Origin: Akkermansiaceae bacterium
Lineage (GTDB): Bacteria > Verrucomicrobiota > Verrucomicrobiia > Verrucomicrobiales > DEV007
Length of the DNA stretch: 64,000 bases
Assembly (NCBI GenBank): GCA_024233005.1
Contig: JACKQE010000008.1
Location: forward strand, 124,001 to 188,000
Direction of reading: 5' to 3'
The notes under the pieces were generated by a model. The model was not told the origin of the DNA and did not search any database. It was given only the letters and a program-made list of their open reading frames with translations. This document shows, one piece after another, positions 43,206 to 53,900 of the stretch (within the stretch, counting starts at the first letter, position 1; each line of letters begins with the position of its first letter). A program made the translations under genes and the position numbers.

Positions 43206-45590
43206 TCAAGGAATCCAAAGAATGCCGACCGATTTCGCGGACACGTTCTTTTTCAGTGGGGTGAGGCGGGATGTTTCGAGTTTTTCCGTGGAGGGATCGA
43301 TGGAGGATTTGAGTTTTTCGACTTCCTTCTCACATTCCTCCTCCAGGGATTTGAGTTCGTCCTCCCATCGGGCGACTTCTTCTTCGGCCCGGGAGACGTC
43401 CCGGCCCTCTTTCCAGGTGCGTGAAGCCCCTCCGAGAGCCCCGCGGCTGGAAGAGATGCTCCCTTTGCCAAGGATGGCCCCGAGAATGCTGCTGCCAATG
43501 GAGATGACCGTGTTCAGCTTGGCCTGGGAGGCCTGACTTTTTTGTTCAGCAAGGACATCCATCGCTTTGGTGACCTTGCGCTCCATGTCATCCATTTTCT
43601 TTTGATACTTTGCCTTCAGCTCTTCGACTGCTTTGTCGCGGACCTCGTGAGCGGCGTGCTGGAGCCGGACGCGGAAATCACCCTCACTCTCGCCAAAGTT
43701 GGAATACTGCTTGGTTCCCGGACTGTAGAACACGGTCAGCGAATCATTGGCGTAGAGGTCGTCCGCAAACTCGGCCTTCCATTTGGTGTAGTTTTTGGAT
43801 TCGGTGAACTCCATGGGAAGGTTGGCGAATTCGGCTCCTTCGAGGGCCTGCCTTGCCAGCTGGTCCAACGTCAGATCATCCGGCAGTTCGTCAGTGCGAT
43901 CCCAATTGGCGCGTCCGGTGGTGGGATTGATGCGGTTGATCCGGACCACGGTGCGGATGCCGTCGATGCCCTTTTTGTTGTCCGAGTAGCGAACTTCGCC
44001 GATCCGGATCAGAGCGGGGGAGTATTTCACGTCCTTGCCGGAAATGCCGGCCTCTGATGGCAGGAAAAACTCGTCCGTCCCGCGGGGGGTGACCGGTTTG
44101 TTGGAGGCCGTGGCGACGGGCATCGATTCCATGGCCTTGGCCACCGCATTGCCCTGGTCGGCCGGACGCCGGGGATCCATCAACTGCTTGATCTGGGTTC
44201 GGGCGAGCGGTCCCCGCAGATAGCTCATGCACCAGCGCACTCCAAACACCACCGGAGCGTCCAAGTTGACGTTGTTCATCAGGAAAACCCGGTTCCCCAG
44301 GCCGGCCAGCAACTGCTCCATCTGAGCCCGGTCAAATTTCTTGTCATGGCCCGCGGCGGCACCCTCAAGACCGTCGAGGACCCTCATTTTGTCCCGCTCG
44401 GTCTGGAGTCTGCCCAGCCACCACGTTCCCATGTTGGAAAGGGCTTTGTAATCGAGATCCACCGGGTTCTGGGTTGCCAGGAGTATGCCCAGACCGAAGG
44501 CCCGGGCCTGCTTCAACATCGTCAGCATCGGCTTCTTCGAGGGGGGATTCGCCGTCGGGGGCAGGTATCCATAGATCTCGTCCATATAAAGCAGGGCGCG
44601 CAGGCTGGTCGTGCCCGATTGGGAACGCATCCATCCCAGGGTCTGATTCAGCAGCAGGGAAACAAAGAACATCCGTTCCGTGTCCCCCAGGTGGGCGATG
44701 GAGTAAATGGTGATGCGGGGTTTCCCCTCTTTGGTATGGAGGGCCCGCTTGATGTCGAGGCCTTCGCCCTGCATCCAGACGGCAAAGCCGGGGGAGGCGA
44801 GGAGGTTGTTCATTTTCATCGCCAGCTCGGCCCTGTCTTTCGGCGTGCAGACCTGGTCGACCGGCATGACCCCCACTTTCTCGAATGGCGGTGACTGGAT
44901 ATACCGGATCAGGCTCTCCAGGGTGACGCCGACATTGCCGCGCCAGCAATAGCTGAATATGTTGGAGAGGAGAATGTGACGGGGATCCTGGATCGGATCG
45001 GCATCATACCCCATCAGGCTGAGGAGGCTGGAGACGGTGCTTTCGATGCGTTCTGCCAGCAACTCGGCATCGTCGAGAATTTCGAACTCCGGCACTCCCA
45101 GCGAACTGAGGATGGAGACGGGCAGGCCGGCATTGCTGCCCGGGGTGTAGATGGTGATGTCCACCTTTTCACGGAACTGTCGGATGCGATCGGGACTTTG
45201 TCCCCACTCGGCGAGTCCTTTCCGCCAGGTCTCCGCCTGTTCCCTGGCGAACTCGTCCGGACTGATTCCTTTGCGTTGGGCATCCTCCTCATTGATCCAA
45301 GGACGGAAATCCTCCCCGCGAAGTTCCGGGAACGTCAGGAGAATATTGGCGATGTCACCTTTGGGATCGATCACGATGGCCGGAATGTTGTCCATGGCGG
45401 CCTCCTCGAGCAGGGCGAGACACAGACCGGTCTTGCCGCTCCCGGTCATCCCGAGCACCACTCCATGGGTCACCAGGTCTTTTGACTTGTATAAAACCAG
45501 CTCATCCTCCAAGGATTTGCTTTTCAGGTCATAGGTACGTCCGAGGAAGAACGCTCCAAGCTTCTCGTAGTCTTCAGTCTTGATATCCAT
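43206..45590 (-). CDS. HerA/DUF87-type P-loop ATPase with C-terminal coiled coil
   Basis: 794 aa. Walker A is GVVLGMTGSGKTGLCLALLE at about 43-62. Walker B is LRALLYMDEIYGYLPP near 325, and an arginine-finger-like region is QARAFGLGILLATQNPVDLD. These are typical of HerA/VirB4-like pumping ATPases. From about 640 the protein becomes a long charged coiled coil (EELKAKYQKKMDDMERKVTK) with a Gly/Ser-rich hydrophobic break (TVISIGSSILGAILGKGSIS). It likely moves DNA or protein as a hexamer. No NurA partner lies nearby, so its system is unclear. Confidence 0.88.
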   Translation of the reverse strand: MDIKTEDYEKLGAFFLGRTYDLKSKSLEDELVLYKSKDLVTHGVVLGMTGSGKTGLCLALLEEAAMDNIPAIVIDPKGDIANILLTFPELRGEDFRPWINEEDAQRKGISPDEFAREQAETWRKGLAEWGQSPDRIRQFREKVDITIYTPGSNAGLPVSILSSLGVPEFEILDDAELLAERIESTVSSLLSLMGYDADPIQDPRHILLSNIFSYCWRGNVGVTLESLIRYIQSPPFEKVGVMPVDQVCTPKDRAELAMKMNNLLASPGFAVWMQGEGLDIKRALHTKEGKPRITIYSIAHLGDTERMFFVSLLLNQTLGWMRSQSGTTSLRALLYMDEIYGYLPPTANPPSKKPMLTMLKQARAFGLGILLATQNPVDLDYKALSNMGTWWLGRLQTERDKMRVLDGLEGAAAGHDKKFDRAQMEQLLAGLGNRVFLMNNVNLDAPVVFGVRWCMSYLRGPLARTQIKQLMDPRRPADQGNAVAKAMESMPVATASNKPVTPRGTDEFFLPSEAGISGKDVKYSPALIRIGEVRYSDNKKGIDGIRTVVRINRINPTTGRANWDRTDELPDDLTLDQLARQALEGAEFANLPMEFTESKNYTKWKAEFADDLYANDSLTVFYSPGTKQYSNFGESEGDFRVRLQHAAHEVRDKAVEELKAKYQKKMDDMERKVTKAMDVLAEQKSQASQAKLNTVISIGSSILGAILGKGSISSSRGALGGASRTWKEGRDVSRAEEEVARWEDELKSLEEECEKEVEKLKSSIDPSTEKLETSRLTPLKKNVSAKSVGILWIP

Positions 45591-45712
45591 GGTGCTTGTT
45601 GGGGGGGGAGAGGGGATTCAGGCGTATTGACTCTGCCATTCGGCGTATCGCACCTTGGGGGACAAATCAAGCAAGACCTTTCCCAATTCCTGAAAATCCG
45701 GTATCGTGCGCG

Positions 45713-46912
45713 ATGCCTTCGTCCTCCCCCGAGCACTTTCTCTGCGGCCCCTCCCTTGCCCCATGTGGCCTGTCGAGAGCCTGGGCGGAGATCGACATCG
45801 CCGCCTTGGTGGACAATGCCCGTGTCTGTCTGGAAGCGGCGGGCCCGGGGGGAGGGCTCATGGCCATTCTGAAGGCGGATGCCTACGGACACGGAGTGGG
45901 TCCGGTGGCCCGGGCCTTGGAGTCCCACGTCAGGGCCTTTGGGGTCGCCGGAGTGGCCGAGGCGCAGGAACTGGCCCGGGCACTACCCCAGGGCGCTGGA
46001 GGCCGTCCGGCGCGCGAAATTCTGGTGCTCGGACCGCTTTACCCGGGGGAGAGGGAAGCCCTGGTTCAGGGAGGATTCTCGGCGAGCCTTTCCCAGGTTG
46101 AGGAAGTCCGAGCCCTGGCCGATGGAGTGACTCATGGCCGTTCCCCGGTGCCTGTGCATGCCGTGGCCGACACCGGCATGGGCCGCATGGGAGCCCGGGG
46201 GGGGGCGTTTCTCGAACTCGTCGCGGCGATTCGTCGGGAACCCGCCCTGCGCCTGGCCGGGGTTGCTTCCCATTTCAGTTCAGCGGACGAGGATGAAGCG
46301 GCCACCCGCGGGCAAATGCGGGACTTTGAAAACCTGTTGCTGGAACTGCGGAAATCCGGCCTGCTGACTCCGGAGGTTTCCGTTCATCTCGGCAACAGTG
46401 CTGGCCTGCTCCGTCATGGCCGAGACATGCCCTGGGCTCCCCTCTTTCGGCCGGGGCTGGCTCTCTATGGGGTGTCGCCCCTGCCTGACTCGTCTGCGAC
46501 TCTGCGTCAGGTCATGACGGTAAAGGCCAGGGTTTCGTTGGTGCGGGATCTCCCCGCCGGTTGGCCGGTGAATTACGGGCGAACCTTTGTCACCCCCGGA
46601 CCCATGAGGGTGGCCACGCTGGGCATTGGCTATGCGGACGGCTTTCCCCGCGCCTTGTCGGGGAAGGGAGCCTCGGTTTTGATCCACGGGGCACGTTGCC
46701 CGGTGCTGGGGCGGGTCACCATGGACCAGATCGTTGTCGATATTTCGCATCTGCCGGGGACGATCGTCCCCGGTGAGGAGGCAGTGGTCTGTGGCACTCA
46801 GGGGAGGGAAACCATCTCCGCTTCCGAATTGGCGCAACGCGCCGGCACCATCGCCTGGGAAATCCTGACGGGTATCAGCAGCCGGGTCAAGAGGGTGCCG
46901 GTGTTTGTCTGA
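45713..46912 (+). CDS. alr: Alanine racemase
   Basis: 399 aa from ATG 45713. The PLP lysine lies in AILKADAYGHGVGPVARALE (about 53-72), and the catalytic Tyr region is GIGYADGFPR. VHAVADTGMGRMG and MDQIVVDISH complete the family pattern. It supplies D-alanine for peptidoglycan and is cytosolic. A short N-terminal extension (MPSSSPEHFLCGPSLAPCGL) precedes the barrel. An upstream start at 45596 is unlikely. Confidence 0.93.
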   Translation: MPSSSPEHFLCGPSLAPCGLSRAWAEIDIAALVDNARVCLEAAGPGGGLMAILKADAYGHGVGPVARALESHVRAFGVAGVAEAQELARALPQGAGGRPAREILVLGPLYPGEREALVQGGFSASLSQVEEVRALADGVTHGRSPVPVHAVADTGMGRMGARGGAFLELVAAIRREPALRLAGVASHFSSADEDEAATRGQMRDFENLLLELRKSGLLTPEVSVHLGNSAGLLRHGRDMPWAPLFRPGLALYGVSPLPDSSATLRQVMTVKARVSLVRDLPAGWPVNYGRTFVTPGPMRVATLGIGYADGFPRALSGKGASVLIHGARCPVLGRVTMDQIVVDISHLPGTIVPGEEAVVCGTQGRETISASELAQRAGTIAWEILTGISSRVKRVPVFV

Positions 46913-46913
46913 G

Positions 46914-46940
46914 AGGTTCGGTTCCTCCTCTCCGGAACCT
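46914..46940. terminator. Possible bidirectional terminator between convergent genes
   Basis: AGGTTC and GAACCT arms surround a 15-nt loop in the 36 bp between alr and the amine oxidase. The reverse strand shows only a weak run of A/T. It is placed by position as much as by structure. Confidence 0.35.
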
Positions 46941-46948
46941 TCTTGTCG

Positions 46949-48481
46949 TCAGGCTTTCGCGACCTCACCGATCTGCTGCGCGACTCGGTTGGCGGATCTC
47001 GTGGCGGCGTCCATGCCCCAGGGCAGGTTGTCGAAAGCGGCTCCGGCAAAGTGAATCCGCCCCACGGGAGTGATCAGATGGGGCCAAAGCTTGGCCAGTT
47101 CCCCCAGGGCGAAGGGCAGGCGTTCACACCCAAAACAGGTGGGCTCCTCCTTCCACCATTGGTGGACCACCACCTTCTCGATGGTGTCCGCCGCTTTGCC
47201 GGGATAAAATTGCCGAAAAGCAGCCAGGGTTTCCTCGGGGCTCTGCGCGGGCCGTCCACTTCCCATCAGCAGACACCTTTCGCCTTCGACCTCTTCTGCC
47301 GTCTGATAGACCAAGCTCATCAGGGGGTTACCGGTTTCGAGATTGATGCTGGGCACATCGTTTTTCCAGAATGCGGTGCGGCTCTGGAGCAGGACGCGCG
47401 ATTGCATGCCCATGGCCACGTTGGCCAAGGCGTAGGCCTTCTCTTTCGGCCAGGCCGGGGTCACTTTGATGGTGCTGAGGAGCAGTGGGGAGACGCAGAG
47501 GACAACCTGGTCGACAAGCACTTCCGCCTGACGGCCATTTTCCAGATACCGGACCTTCACCCCATGATCGTCGTGAAGGATGGCTTTGACTGGACTGTTT
47601 TTTCTCACCCGGTCGCCCAGGAGTCCGGCAAACGTGTCCGGCAGGAGTTGATTGCCTCCCTTGAGATGAAACACCTCCCGCTTGAAATTCGGGAGTCCCC
47701 GGAGGCGGGCCGCGGCCGCCTGCCAGAGCCGGAAGAGGGCGGAAACATCATTCCGCGTGGCTGGTTTGTCGGCGCTGGTGCGGCGTCCCCCGCAAAACCG
47801 GACCGCGGCATCGGAAGCGCCTTCCTTCGCCAGCCAATCCCCCAGCGTGACTCCATCCAGATCATCCAAACCCACGCCGAAGGGCTGGTATTCATCCGTG
47901 AACCGTTTGGTAGGGAGGTCAAAATAAAGCGAGGCCAGCTCCGTCCAACCATGCTCCCTCAGGTAGTCGATCTCGCGCTCATGAAAACCGAAGCGTTGGA
48001 GCACTTTGCCGTCCGACAACTGGGCTTCGGTGTACCATCCTCCGTCGATGTGGCGGTATATGTCGCGGCGGCGTTTCCAGGGCAGCACCGGCAGGTCAAA
48101 TTTCTCGACATATTTCCAGAATTGGTCGTAGCCGGGCCGCGTGAAATGCTCCGCTCCGGCATCTGCATAGAGGCCGTCCGGCAGGCCTTCCCGCAGGGTT
48201 TTGACATGACCGCCGGTGCGGCGGGAGGCCTCCAGCACGGTCACGTCGTGGCCGCGCTCCACCAACTCATGGGCGCAAGTCAGCCCGGCCATGCCTCCGC
48301 CGATGACAATGATGCGCTGAGCCTTTCCCGCGTGCGGAGACTTTGGTTCGGCCTCTGCCGCCGCGGATCCCCCGGTCCAGAGAGGGGCAAGCGAGGCCCC
48401 CGCCACGACCCTTGCTCCATGTTCCAGAAAATGCCGCCGGGTAGGTAGCGCTTCCGGCACGGGAGGGGAGGGGGGCGTCAT
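46949..48481 (-). CDS. FAD-dependent amine oxidase/phytoene-desaturase-like oxidoreductase with Tat signal
   Basis: 510 aa. The N-terminus has PTRRHFLEHGARVVAGASLA, a twin-arginine signal. A Rossmann dinucleotide fold follows: IIVIGGGMAGLTCAHELVER with downstream EASRRTGGHV (about 55-85). The C-terminal FAD loop is GRIHFAGAAFDNLPWGMDAA. It is related to monoamine oxidases and to protoporphyrinogen or carotenoid desaturases. Export of folded flavoprotein by Tat fits. The substrate is unknown. Confidence 0.87.
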   Translation of the reverse strand: MTPPSPPVPEALPTRRHFLEHGARVVAGASLAPLWTGGSAAAEAEPKSPHAGKAQRIIVIGGGMAGLTCAHELVERGHDVTVLEASRRTGGHVKTLREGLPDGLYADAGAEHFTRPGYDQFWKYVEKFDLPVLPWKRRRDIYRHIDGGWYTEAQLSDGKVLQRFGFHEREIDYLREHGWTELASLYFDLPTKRFTDEYQPFGVGLDDLDGVTLGDWLAKEGASDAAVRFCGGRRTSADKPATRNDVSALFRLWQAAAARLRGLPNFKREVFHLKGGNQLLPDTFAGLLGDRVRKNSPVKAILHDDHGVKVRYLENGRQAEVLVDQVVLCVSPLLLSTIKVTPAWPKEKAYALANVAMGMQSRVLLQSRTAFWKNDVPSINLETGNPLMSLVYQTAEEVEGERCLLMGSGRPAQSPEETLAAFRQFYPGKAADTIEKVVVHQWWKEEPTCFGCERLPFALGELAKLWPHLITPVGRIHFAGAAFDNLPWGMDAATRSANRVAQQIGEVAKA

Positions 48482-48588
48482 TCTTTGCAGGTTAAAGAAA
48501 AAGGCAACCTCCGGTCAAGTGTGGCGAGGCCTCGGGATGAGGAATGATGGCCGTGACGCCTCCGTGAAGACCACGCCGGGGTGACTGC

Positions 48589-50127
48589 TCAGTCGAAAAG
48601 GGGGACCGTCAGGAGATCTTTGATCCTCCAGAGGACCATGGTGATGATCACGGCATGGGTTCCGGCATGAATCATGTCGGCGGGAACACTCCACGTCGAG
48701 CCCAGCAATCTCCTGCGGAACCGGGAGGCGAGCCAGACGCAGGTCAGCACCATCGGGGCGTAAAGTGAGAGCATGAACCGGTCGCCCTTGCCCACCGGCG
48801 TGTACCAGCCATACGCCAGGCTGTAGGCCGCAAAGCAGCCCAAGGCAAACAGCAGCATCCAGACGGCACTTTCAGAACGCCGGAGTCCTCCGGATTTTTC
48901 AGCTTCCCTGCGGCGCACGATCTGGTGCATCAGCCCGAGGATCCCCACCTGGGCCAGCAGGATGAAGAGCAGCAGTCCGCGGTTCGGCAGCAGTTCGTGC
49001 CAGGGTTTGGTCCGGGCTTTGTTCTGTTTGGTGGGCTTGGGGAACAAAAACTCCCCCAGTTTCACCTTCACCCCGTCGCTCAGGCGCGCCCACATTTGCT
49101 CCGCCGTGTGGTGTTTGAAATAGTTCATCGCCCCCGGCCTTTCCTCAGGCGTTTGGGCATCAAGGGTTCTTTTGTCCGGGTGGTTCACCATGAACTGGGA
49201 ACCTTCCTCGAAGGAGTCGACCCACATCCAACTGGAGGGATAGCTGTGCAACGGGGAGCCGAAATGGGTGTTGACGTGGCTCAGCATCGGTCCCGCGAAC
49301 ATCAGAAAGGTCATCGTCATCACGGCCATGCCGATGAAATGGTTCTGCTGGCTCCACCGGGTGTCGAGGGGCCGGCCGGGAGCAGGGCGCTGCAGCAACC
49401 GGATCAGGAAACGCAGGGTGGTGATCCCGACGAAGACGACCAGCAGCAACAAGGTCGAACCTTTCGCGAGGTAAGACAAGGCTGCGCTTGCTCCCAGAGC
49501 CCCATAAAGCCAGAGATCATTGCGTCGGAGCAGGGTCAGGCAGCAAACCCAGGCGATGAGGAGCCAGAGGTAAAAAAGCGTTTCGGGCTGGAAATAGACG
49601 GAGCGGGGCAGCACCGCTCCCAGCCCCGCCAACAGGATCGTGGTGATGCCCGACGGGATGGAGAAAGCCCTCGCGGCAAGGGTTCCCAGCACCACCAGGA
49701 AAATCGCAGCCAGGATGAGGTTGAACCATTTGCCCTTTTCAAAGAAACGATCGTGGTCCTGATCCGTGAAGCGGGCGGCGACCCAGGGCCACAGAGGATT
49801 GACGACGCCATCGGTGTAATGCGGGAAACGCTTCCAAAGTTCCGAGACCCCTCCTCCCTCCTGCAAGGGCGCTGATTCGCGTTCCAAGGTGCGGAAGGCC
49901 AGGGTGATATTGTGCTGCTGGTCCCAGTTGAGCCGGTCCTGGTTAGTCTGGTGGATGAGCTGCGTGCCGAGATAGAAATGGAGCCAGAGATACAGCACCA
50001 CAAAGAGGGCGAACCCGGTCCAACCCCAGCTCTGGAGTTTTCTTCCGGGCGAAGCCGACTGAGGCGGCGTAACTGCCGACGAGGGCATCATCGGGCCAGT
50101 GGAAGGAAACTTCTCTGCGTCGGTCAC
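48589..50127 (-). CDS. Membrane glycosyltransferase (GT39/PMT-like)
   Basis: 512 aa with about ten transmembrane helices, for example LILAAIFLVVLGTLAARAFS and GITTILLAGLGAVLPRSVYF. A luminal loop follows helix 1 with RTLERESAPLQEGGGVSELW, in which an Asp/Glu pair would be the catalytic base in GT-C enzymes. The family uses lipid-linked sugars to glycosylate proteins or lipids. The N-terminal 40 residues are cytosolic. It overlaps the upstream gene by 4 nt. Confidence 0.82.
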   Translation of the reverse strand: MTDAEKFPSTGPMMPSSAVTPPQSASPGRKLQSWGWTGFALFVVLYLWLHFYLGTQLIHQTNQDRLNWDQQHNITLAFRTLERESAPLQEGGGVSELWKRFPHYTDGVVNPLWPWVAARFTDQDHDRFFEKGKWFNLILAAIFLVVLGTLAARAFSIPSGITTILLAGLGAVLPRSVYFQPETLFYLWLLIAWVCCLTLLRRNDLWLYGALGASAALSYLAKGSTLLLLVVFVGITTLRFLIRLLQRPAPGRPLDTRWSQQNHFIGMAVMTMTFLMFAGPMLSHVNTHFGSPLHSYPSSWMWVDSFEEGSQFMVNHPDKRTLDAQTPEERPGAMNYFKHHTAEQMWARLSDGVKVKLGEFLFPKPTKQNKARTKPWHELLPNRGLLLFILLAQVGILGLMHQIVRRREAEKSGGLRRSESAVWMLLFALGCFAAYSLAYGWYTPVGKGDRFMLSLYAPMVLTCVWLASRFRRRLLGSTWSVPADMIHAGTHAVIITMVLWRIKDLLTVPLFD

Positions 50128-50567
50128 GGCATTTCCTCCTGTCCTTTGGTGGCGTCGAGGCGCCGGACCGAGCCCGCCATGTAAACTTCACTGAGCTTGT
50201 AGTCGACAAACTCAGTGATTTTGGCCGCATTTTCCCGGGAAGGCTTGGTTACGAACATGGCGAGGCACCCCAGTTCCGCCCCGGGGATGGCCGAGAGCAG
50301 TTCCGGTTTGCGGACTTTCAGGATCAGGCGCTTGGCCCGCCACCATGGAGCCTCGTAGGTGACGCTTTCGAGGTCCCCGTAATCCAGCGGGATGGTGGTG
50401 GCTTCGGATTTGCGGAATGCCCGGTCCTGCCGTTTCCAGTGCAGCAGCGCTTCGTCGGGGGTGCAGACGAAGCGTCCCTCGATCCCGTCATGCCCCAGCG
50501 CATCCCCTGCGGGGTTCTCGAACTCTACCGAGATCTCGTCAAAGAGGCTCACCATGGGGCGCGACAT
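50124..50567 (-). CDS. Hypothetical protein coupled to the membrane glycosyltransferase
   Basis: 147 aa from ATG 50567 (MSRPMVSLFDEISVEFENPA). ATG 50555 is an alternative. The stop overlaps the next start (ATGA), so translation is coupled. The central part (ATTIPLDYGDLESVTYEAPW, RAKRLILKVRKPELLSAIPG) resembles a PH-like beta-barrel of membrane-associated regulators, with no membrane helix. Function unknown. Longer upstream frames give an improbable Cys/Arg-rich N-terminus. Confidence 0.7.
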   Translation of the reverse strand: MSRPMVSLFDEISVEFENPAGDALGHDGIEGRFVCTPDEALLHWKRQDRAFRKSEATTIPLDYGDLESVTYEAPWWRAKRLILKVRKPELLSAIPGAELGCLAMFVTKPSRENAAKITEFVDYKLSEVYMAGSVRRLDATKGQEEMP

Positions 50568-50998
50568 TAGCCCCTGACCGGCCAAAAGTGAACCTGATTT
50601 GCATTTTTTCAGGAGGTATTTTGTGAATCCTGACGGTAAAGGAAACCGAGGACATCTCTTCCGGAAAAACTTGGAACGCTGGCTGCCCCGGTTGTGGCAA
50701 AGTCGACAGCCCCGCCCGGCCGAAACCAAGGCGGGGCTGCAACCACCCAAAAACCAGTGGCGTGAGCATGATGAAGGAGAGCTGTCTAGGCAAGCATTTT
50801 TCGCAAACGGCGTGCAAAAGAAGCCGAAGACCCTGGATTGCCGTGGAGACGCCGTTCGGGTTTCCTTTGCCCGCGCTGTCGGCGGCTCCGCATTCGCGCC
50901 GCTGGCCCGGGACCGGGCGAGGGGTTATGGTGCGAGTGTAAGATTTCGCGAATTTCCTTTATTCCTCTGGGCGGAGCAAGGTTCCGTCCCCTTGTGTT
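50568..50998. other. 431-bp gene-free segment with one strong hairpin
   Basis: Between divergently placed genes. CAGCCCCGCC (50707-50716) and GGCGGGGCTG (50730-50739) make a 10-bp perfect stem with a 13-nt loop, without a T run, so attenuation or a protein site is more likely than termination. No other feature is seen. Confidence 0.45.
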
Positions 50999-53900
50999 AT
51001 GATGACTCTTTCCTCTTCCTTTTCCTTGGTTGGTTTTGTGGCCCTGCTGGCGGTTCCTGCCGCCATGCCACCGGGACTGCATGCAGGGGAGATTGACTTC
51101 AACCGGGACGTGCGGCCCATCCTTTCCAATGCCTGTTTCACCTGCCATGGACCGGATGCCGCCGAGCGGAAAGCCGACCTGCGGCTCGACACGTCTGCCG
51201 GCGCCCTTGCCGATCTGGGGGGCTATGCTGCCGTCGTTCCCGGAAAACCCGAGAAGAGCGAGGCCCTCGTCCGGCTTTTGAGCAAGGATCCCGATGAAAT
51301 CATGCCGCCTCCGAAATCCGGCAAACACATCAGTCCCCGAGAAATTGAGATCCTCCGGGCCTGGATCGCCGGAGGCGCGGATTATCAAAAACATTGGGCC
51401 TACGAGGTGCCGGTCCGGTCCCCGTTGCCAACCGTCAAGGATCCCGCCTGGCCCCGCCGGGAATTGGACCACTACATTCTCGCCCGGCTCGATGCGGAGG
51501 GGCTCCGGCCTCAACCGGAAGCTGACCGGGCGACTCTGGCGCGCCGGGTGGCATTGGATTTGACCGGCTTGCCGCCCTCGCCGGAGGAGGTGGCCGCGTT
51601 GGTCGCCGATGCCTCACCGGGCGCCTACGAAGCTTATGTGGCAAGGCAATTGAAAAAGCCCTCCTACGGTGAGCATTGGGCCCGGATGTGGCTTGATCTG
51701 TCCCGCTACGCCGATTCGGCCGGCTATGCCGACGATCCTCTGCGCACCATCTGGCCGTTCCGGGATTATGTGATCCGTTCCTTCAACGAGAACAAGCCGT
51801 TTGACCAGTTCACCATCGAACAACTCGCGGGTGATCTGTTGCCCAATCCCACCGAGGAACAGCTCAAAGCCACCGCCTTCCATCGCAACACCATGACCAA
51901 CAGTGAAGGGGGAACGAACGATGAGGAATTCCGCAACGCGGCCGTGATCGACCGGGTCAACACCACCTGGTCGGTCTGGATGGGATCCTCCATGGCCTGC
52001 GCCCAATGCCACACCCACAAGTACGACCCGATTTCCCAAAAGGAATACTTCGCCTCCTTCGCCTTTTTTAACCAAAGCGAGGACGCGGACCGGAAAGATG
52101 AAGCGCCAGTGCTGGAGTTTTTCACGGAGGATCAAAAAGCTGAACGATCCCGGCTGGAGGCTGAGATCTCGGCGTTGGACCAGGCACTGAAAACACCCAC
52201 TCCATCCCTCCTGGCTGCCCAATCGAAGTGGGAAGCCGCATTCCCGATGGAACTGGCTTGGCAGACCCCGCGTCCCCTCGCCGTGACGGCCGCGTCGGGA
52301 TCATTGCCCTCGATTCAGCCGGATGGCGCGATTCTCGTCGGGGGCCCTTTGCCGGACCAGGAAACCACGGAGGTTACGCTGCCTCTGGAACCTGGCAAAT
52401 TGGCCGCGCTGCGCTTGGAAGCGCTTGCGGATGCCGCTCTTCCGGGACAAGGGCCCGGGCGGGCCGGGGGAAATTTTGTCCTCTCCGGCATTTCCGCTTC
52501 GCTGCACCCTCCGGGCGGGGGCCGTGTTTCCGGGCGCTACGTTCGTGTCGAATTGCCGGTCGAGGGGAGCTTTCTCCATCTGGCGGAAGTTCAGGCCTTC
52601 AGTGGCCCCGACAATCTGGCCGTGAAGGGACTGGCGAGTCAGAGCACGACCGGTTTCGGAGGTGAGGCGGGCCGCGCCAATGATGGCAACACGGACGGCG
52701 ACTACCGGAAGAATTCCGTCTCCCACACCAACGGTGGCAAGGATCAATGGTGGGAGGTCGATCTTAAGGCGGAAGCGCCGGTCGACCGCATCGTGGTCTG
52801 GAATCGGACCGATGGGGACACCGCGGCCCGCATGAAAGGCTACCGGGTCATTTTGCTGGACGCAAAACGCCAGCCTGTCTGGGAGAGCGGGGAAGCGGCG
52901 GTGCCGGAGCCAAGCAGGGAGTTGGCTCTGAGTGGCGTGCGCCCGGTGGCCTTTTCGGCAGCGTTGGCAGATCACGAGCAGAGCGGCTATCCCGCCGCCG
53001 ATCTCGTCGCGGCGGGGGATCCGAAAAAGCCGGGAAAAGGTTGGGCCATCGGGGGCGGCACGGGCAAGTCCCACACCCTGACCCTGCTGGCCAAGCAACC
53101 AATCGACGTTCCTGCCGGTTCCCGACTGGTGGTCCGATTGGACCAAAAAGATTCGGCCAAAGGCCATTTGCTGGGACGGTTCCGCTTGGGGGTCACGGCG
53201 GATCCCCGGGTCGGCACCCAGGCCCGCACTCCGGCCCCGATCCTTGGCATCCTCGCCAAGAAAGGAGAAACCCGCTCGGAGGCGGACCGGCAGGCGCTGA
53301 CCGCCTATTACTTGAAAGACATCGCGCCCGATCTGGCCAAGGAGCGCACCCGACGCGCCGAGGCCACAAAGGCATTGGCGGCCGTGAAACCCTCAACGGT
53401 GCCGATCATGCGGGAACTCCCCAAGGAAAAAGGCCGAGTCACCCATGTCCAAATCCGGGGCAATTTTGAAAACCTCGAGGACGAAGTCGGTCCAGGGGTG
53501 CCTGCAGTCTTTCATCCGCTCCCCGCCGATCTCCCGCCAAACCGTCTGGCCCTCGCCAAGTGGCTCGTTGATGAACGCAATCCGCTGACCTCGCGAGTGA
53601 TCGTCAACCGGTTCTGGGAGCATCTCTTTGGCATTGGTCTGGTGCGCACAAGCGAGGAATTCGGAACTCAGGGAGAATTGCCCTCGCATCCGGCCCTGCT
53701 CGATTGGTTGGCGACGGAGTTCGTCCGCTCCGGGTGGAACATGCAGCACCTGCTCACCGAAATCGTCACCTCCGCCACGTACCGCCAAAGCTCCCGGGTC
53801 ACTCCCGAACTCTATGATCGCGATCCCGACAATCGACTTCTGGCGAGAGGGCCGCGCTTCCGGCTCTCAGCGGAAATGGTGCGGGATCAGGCTCTCGCGG

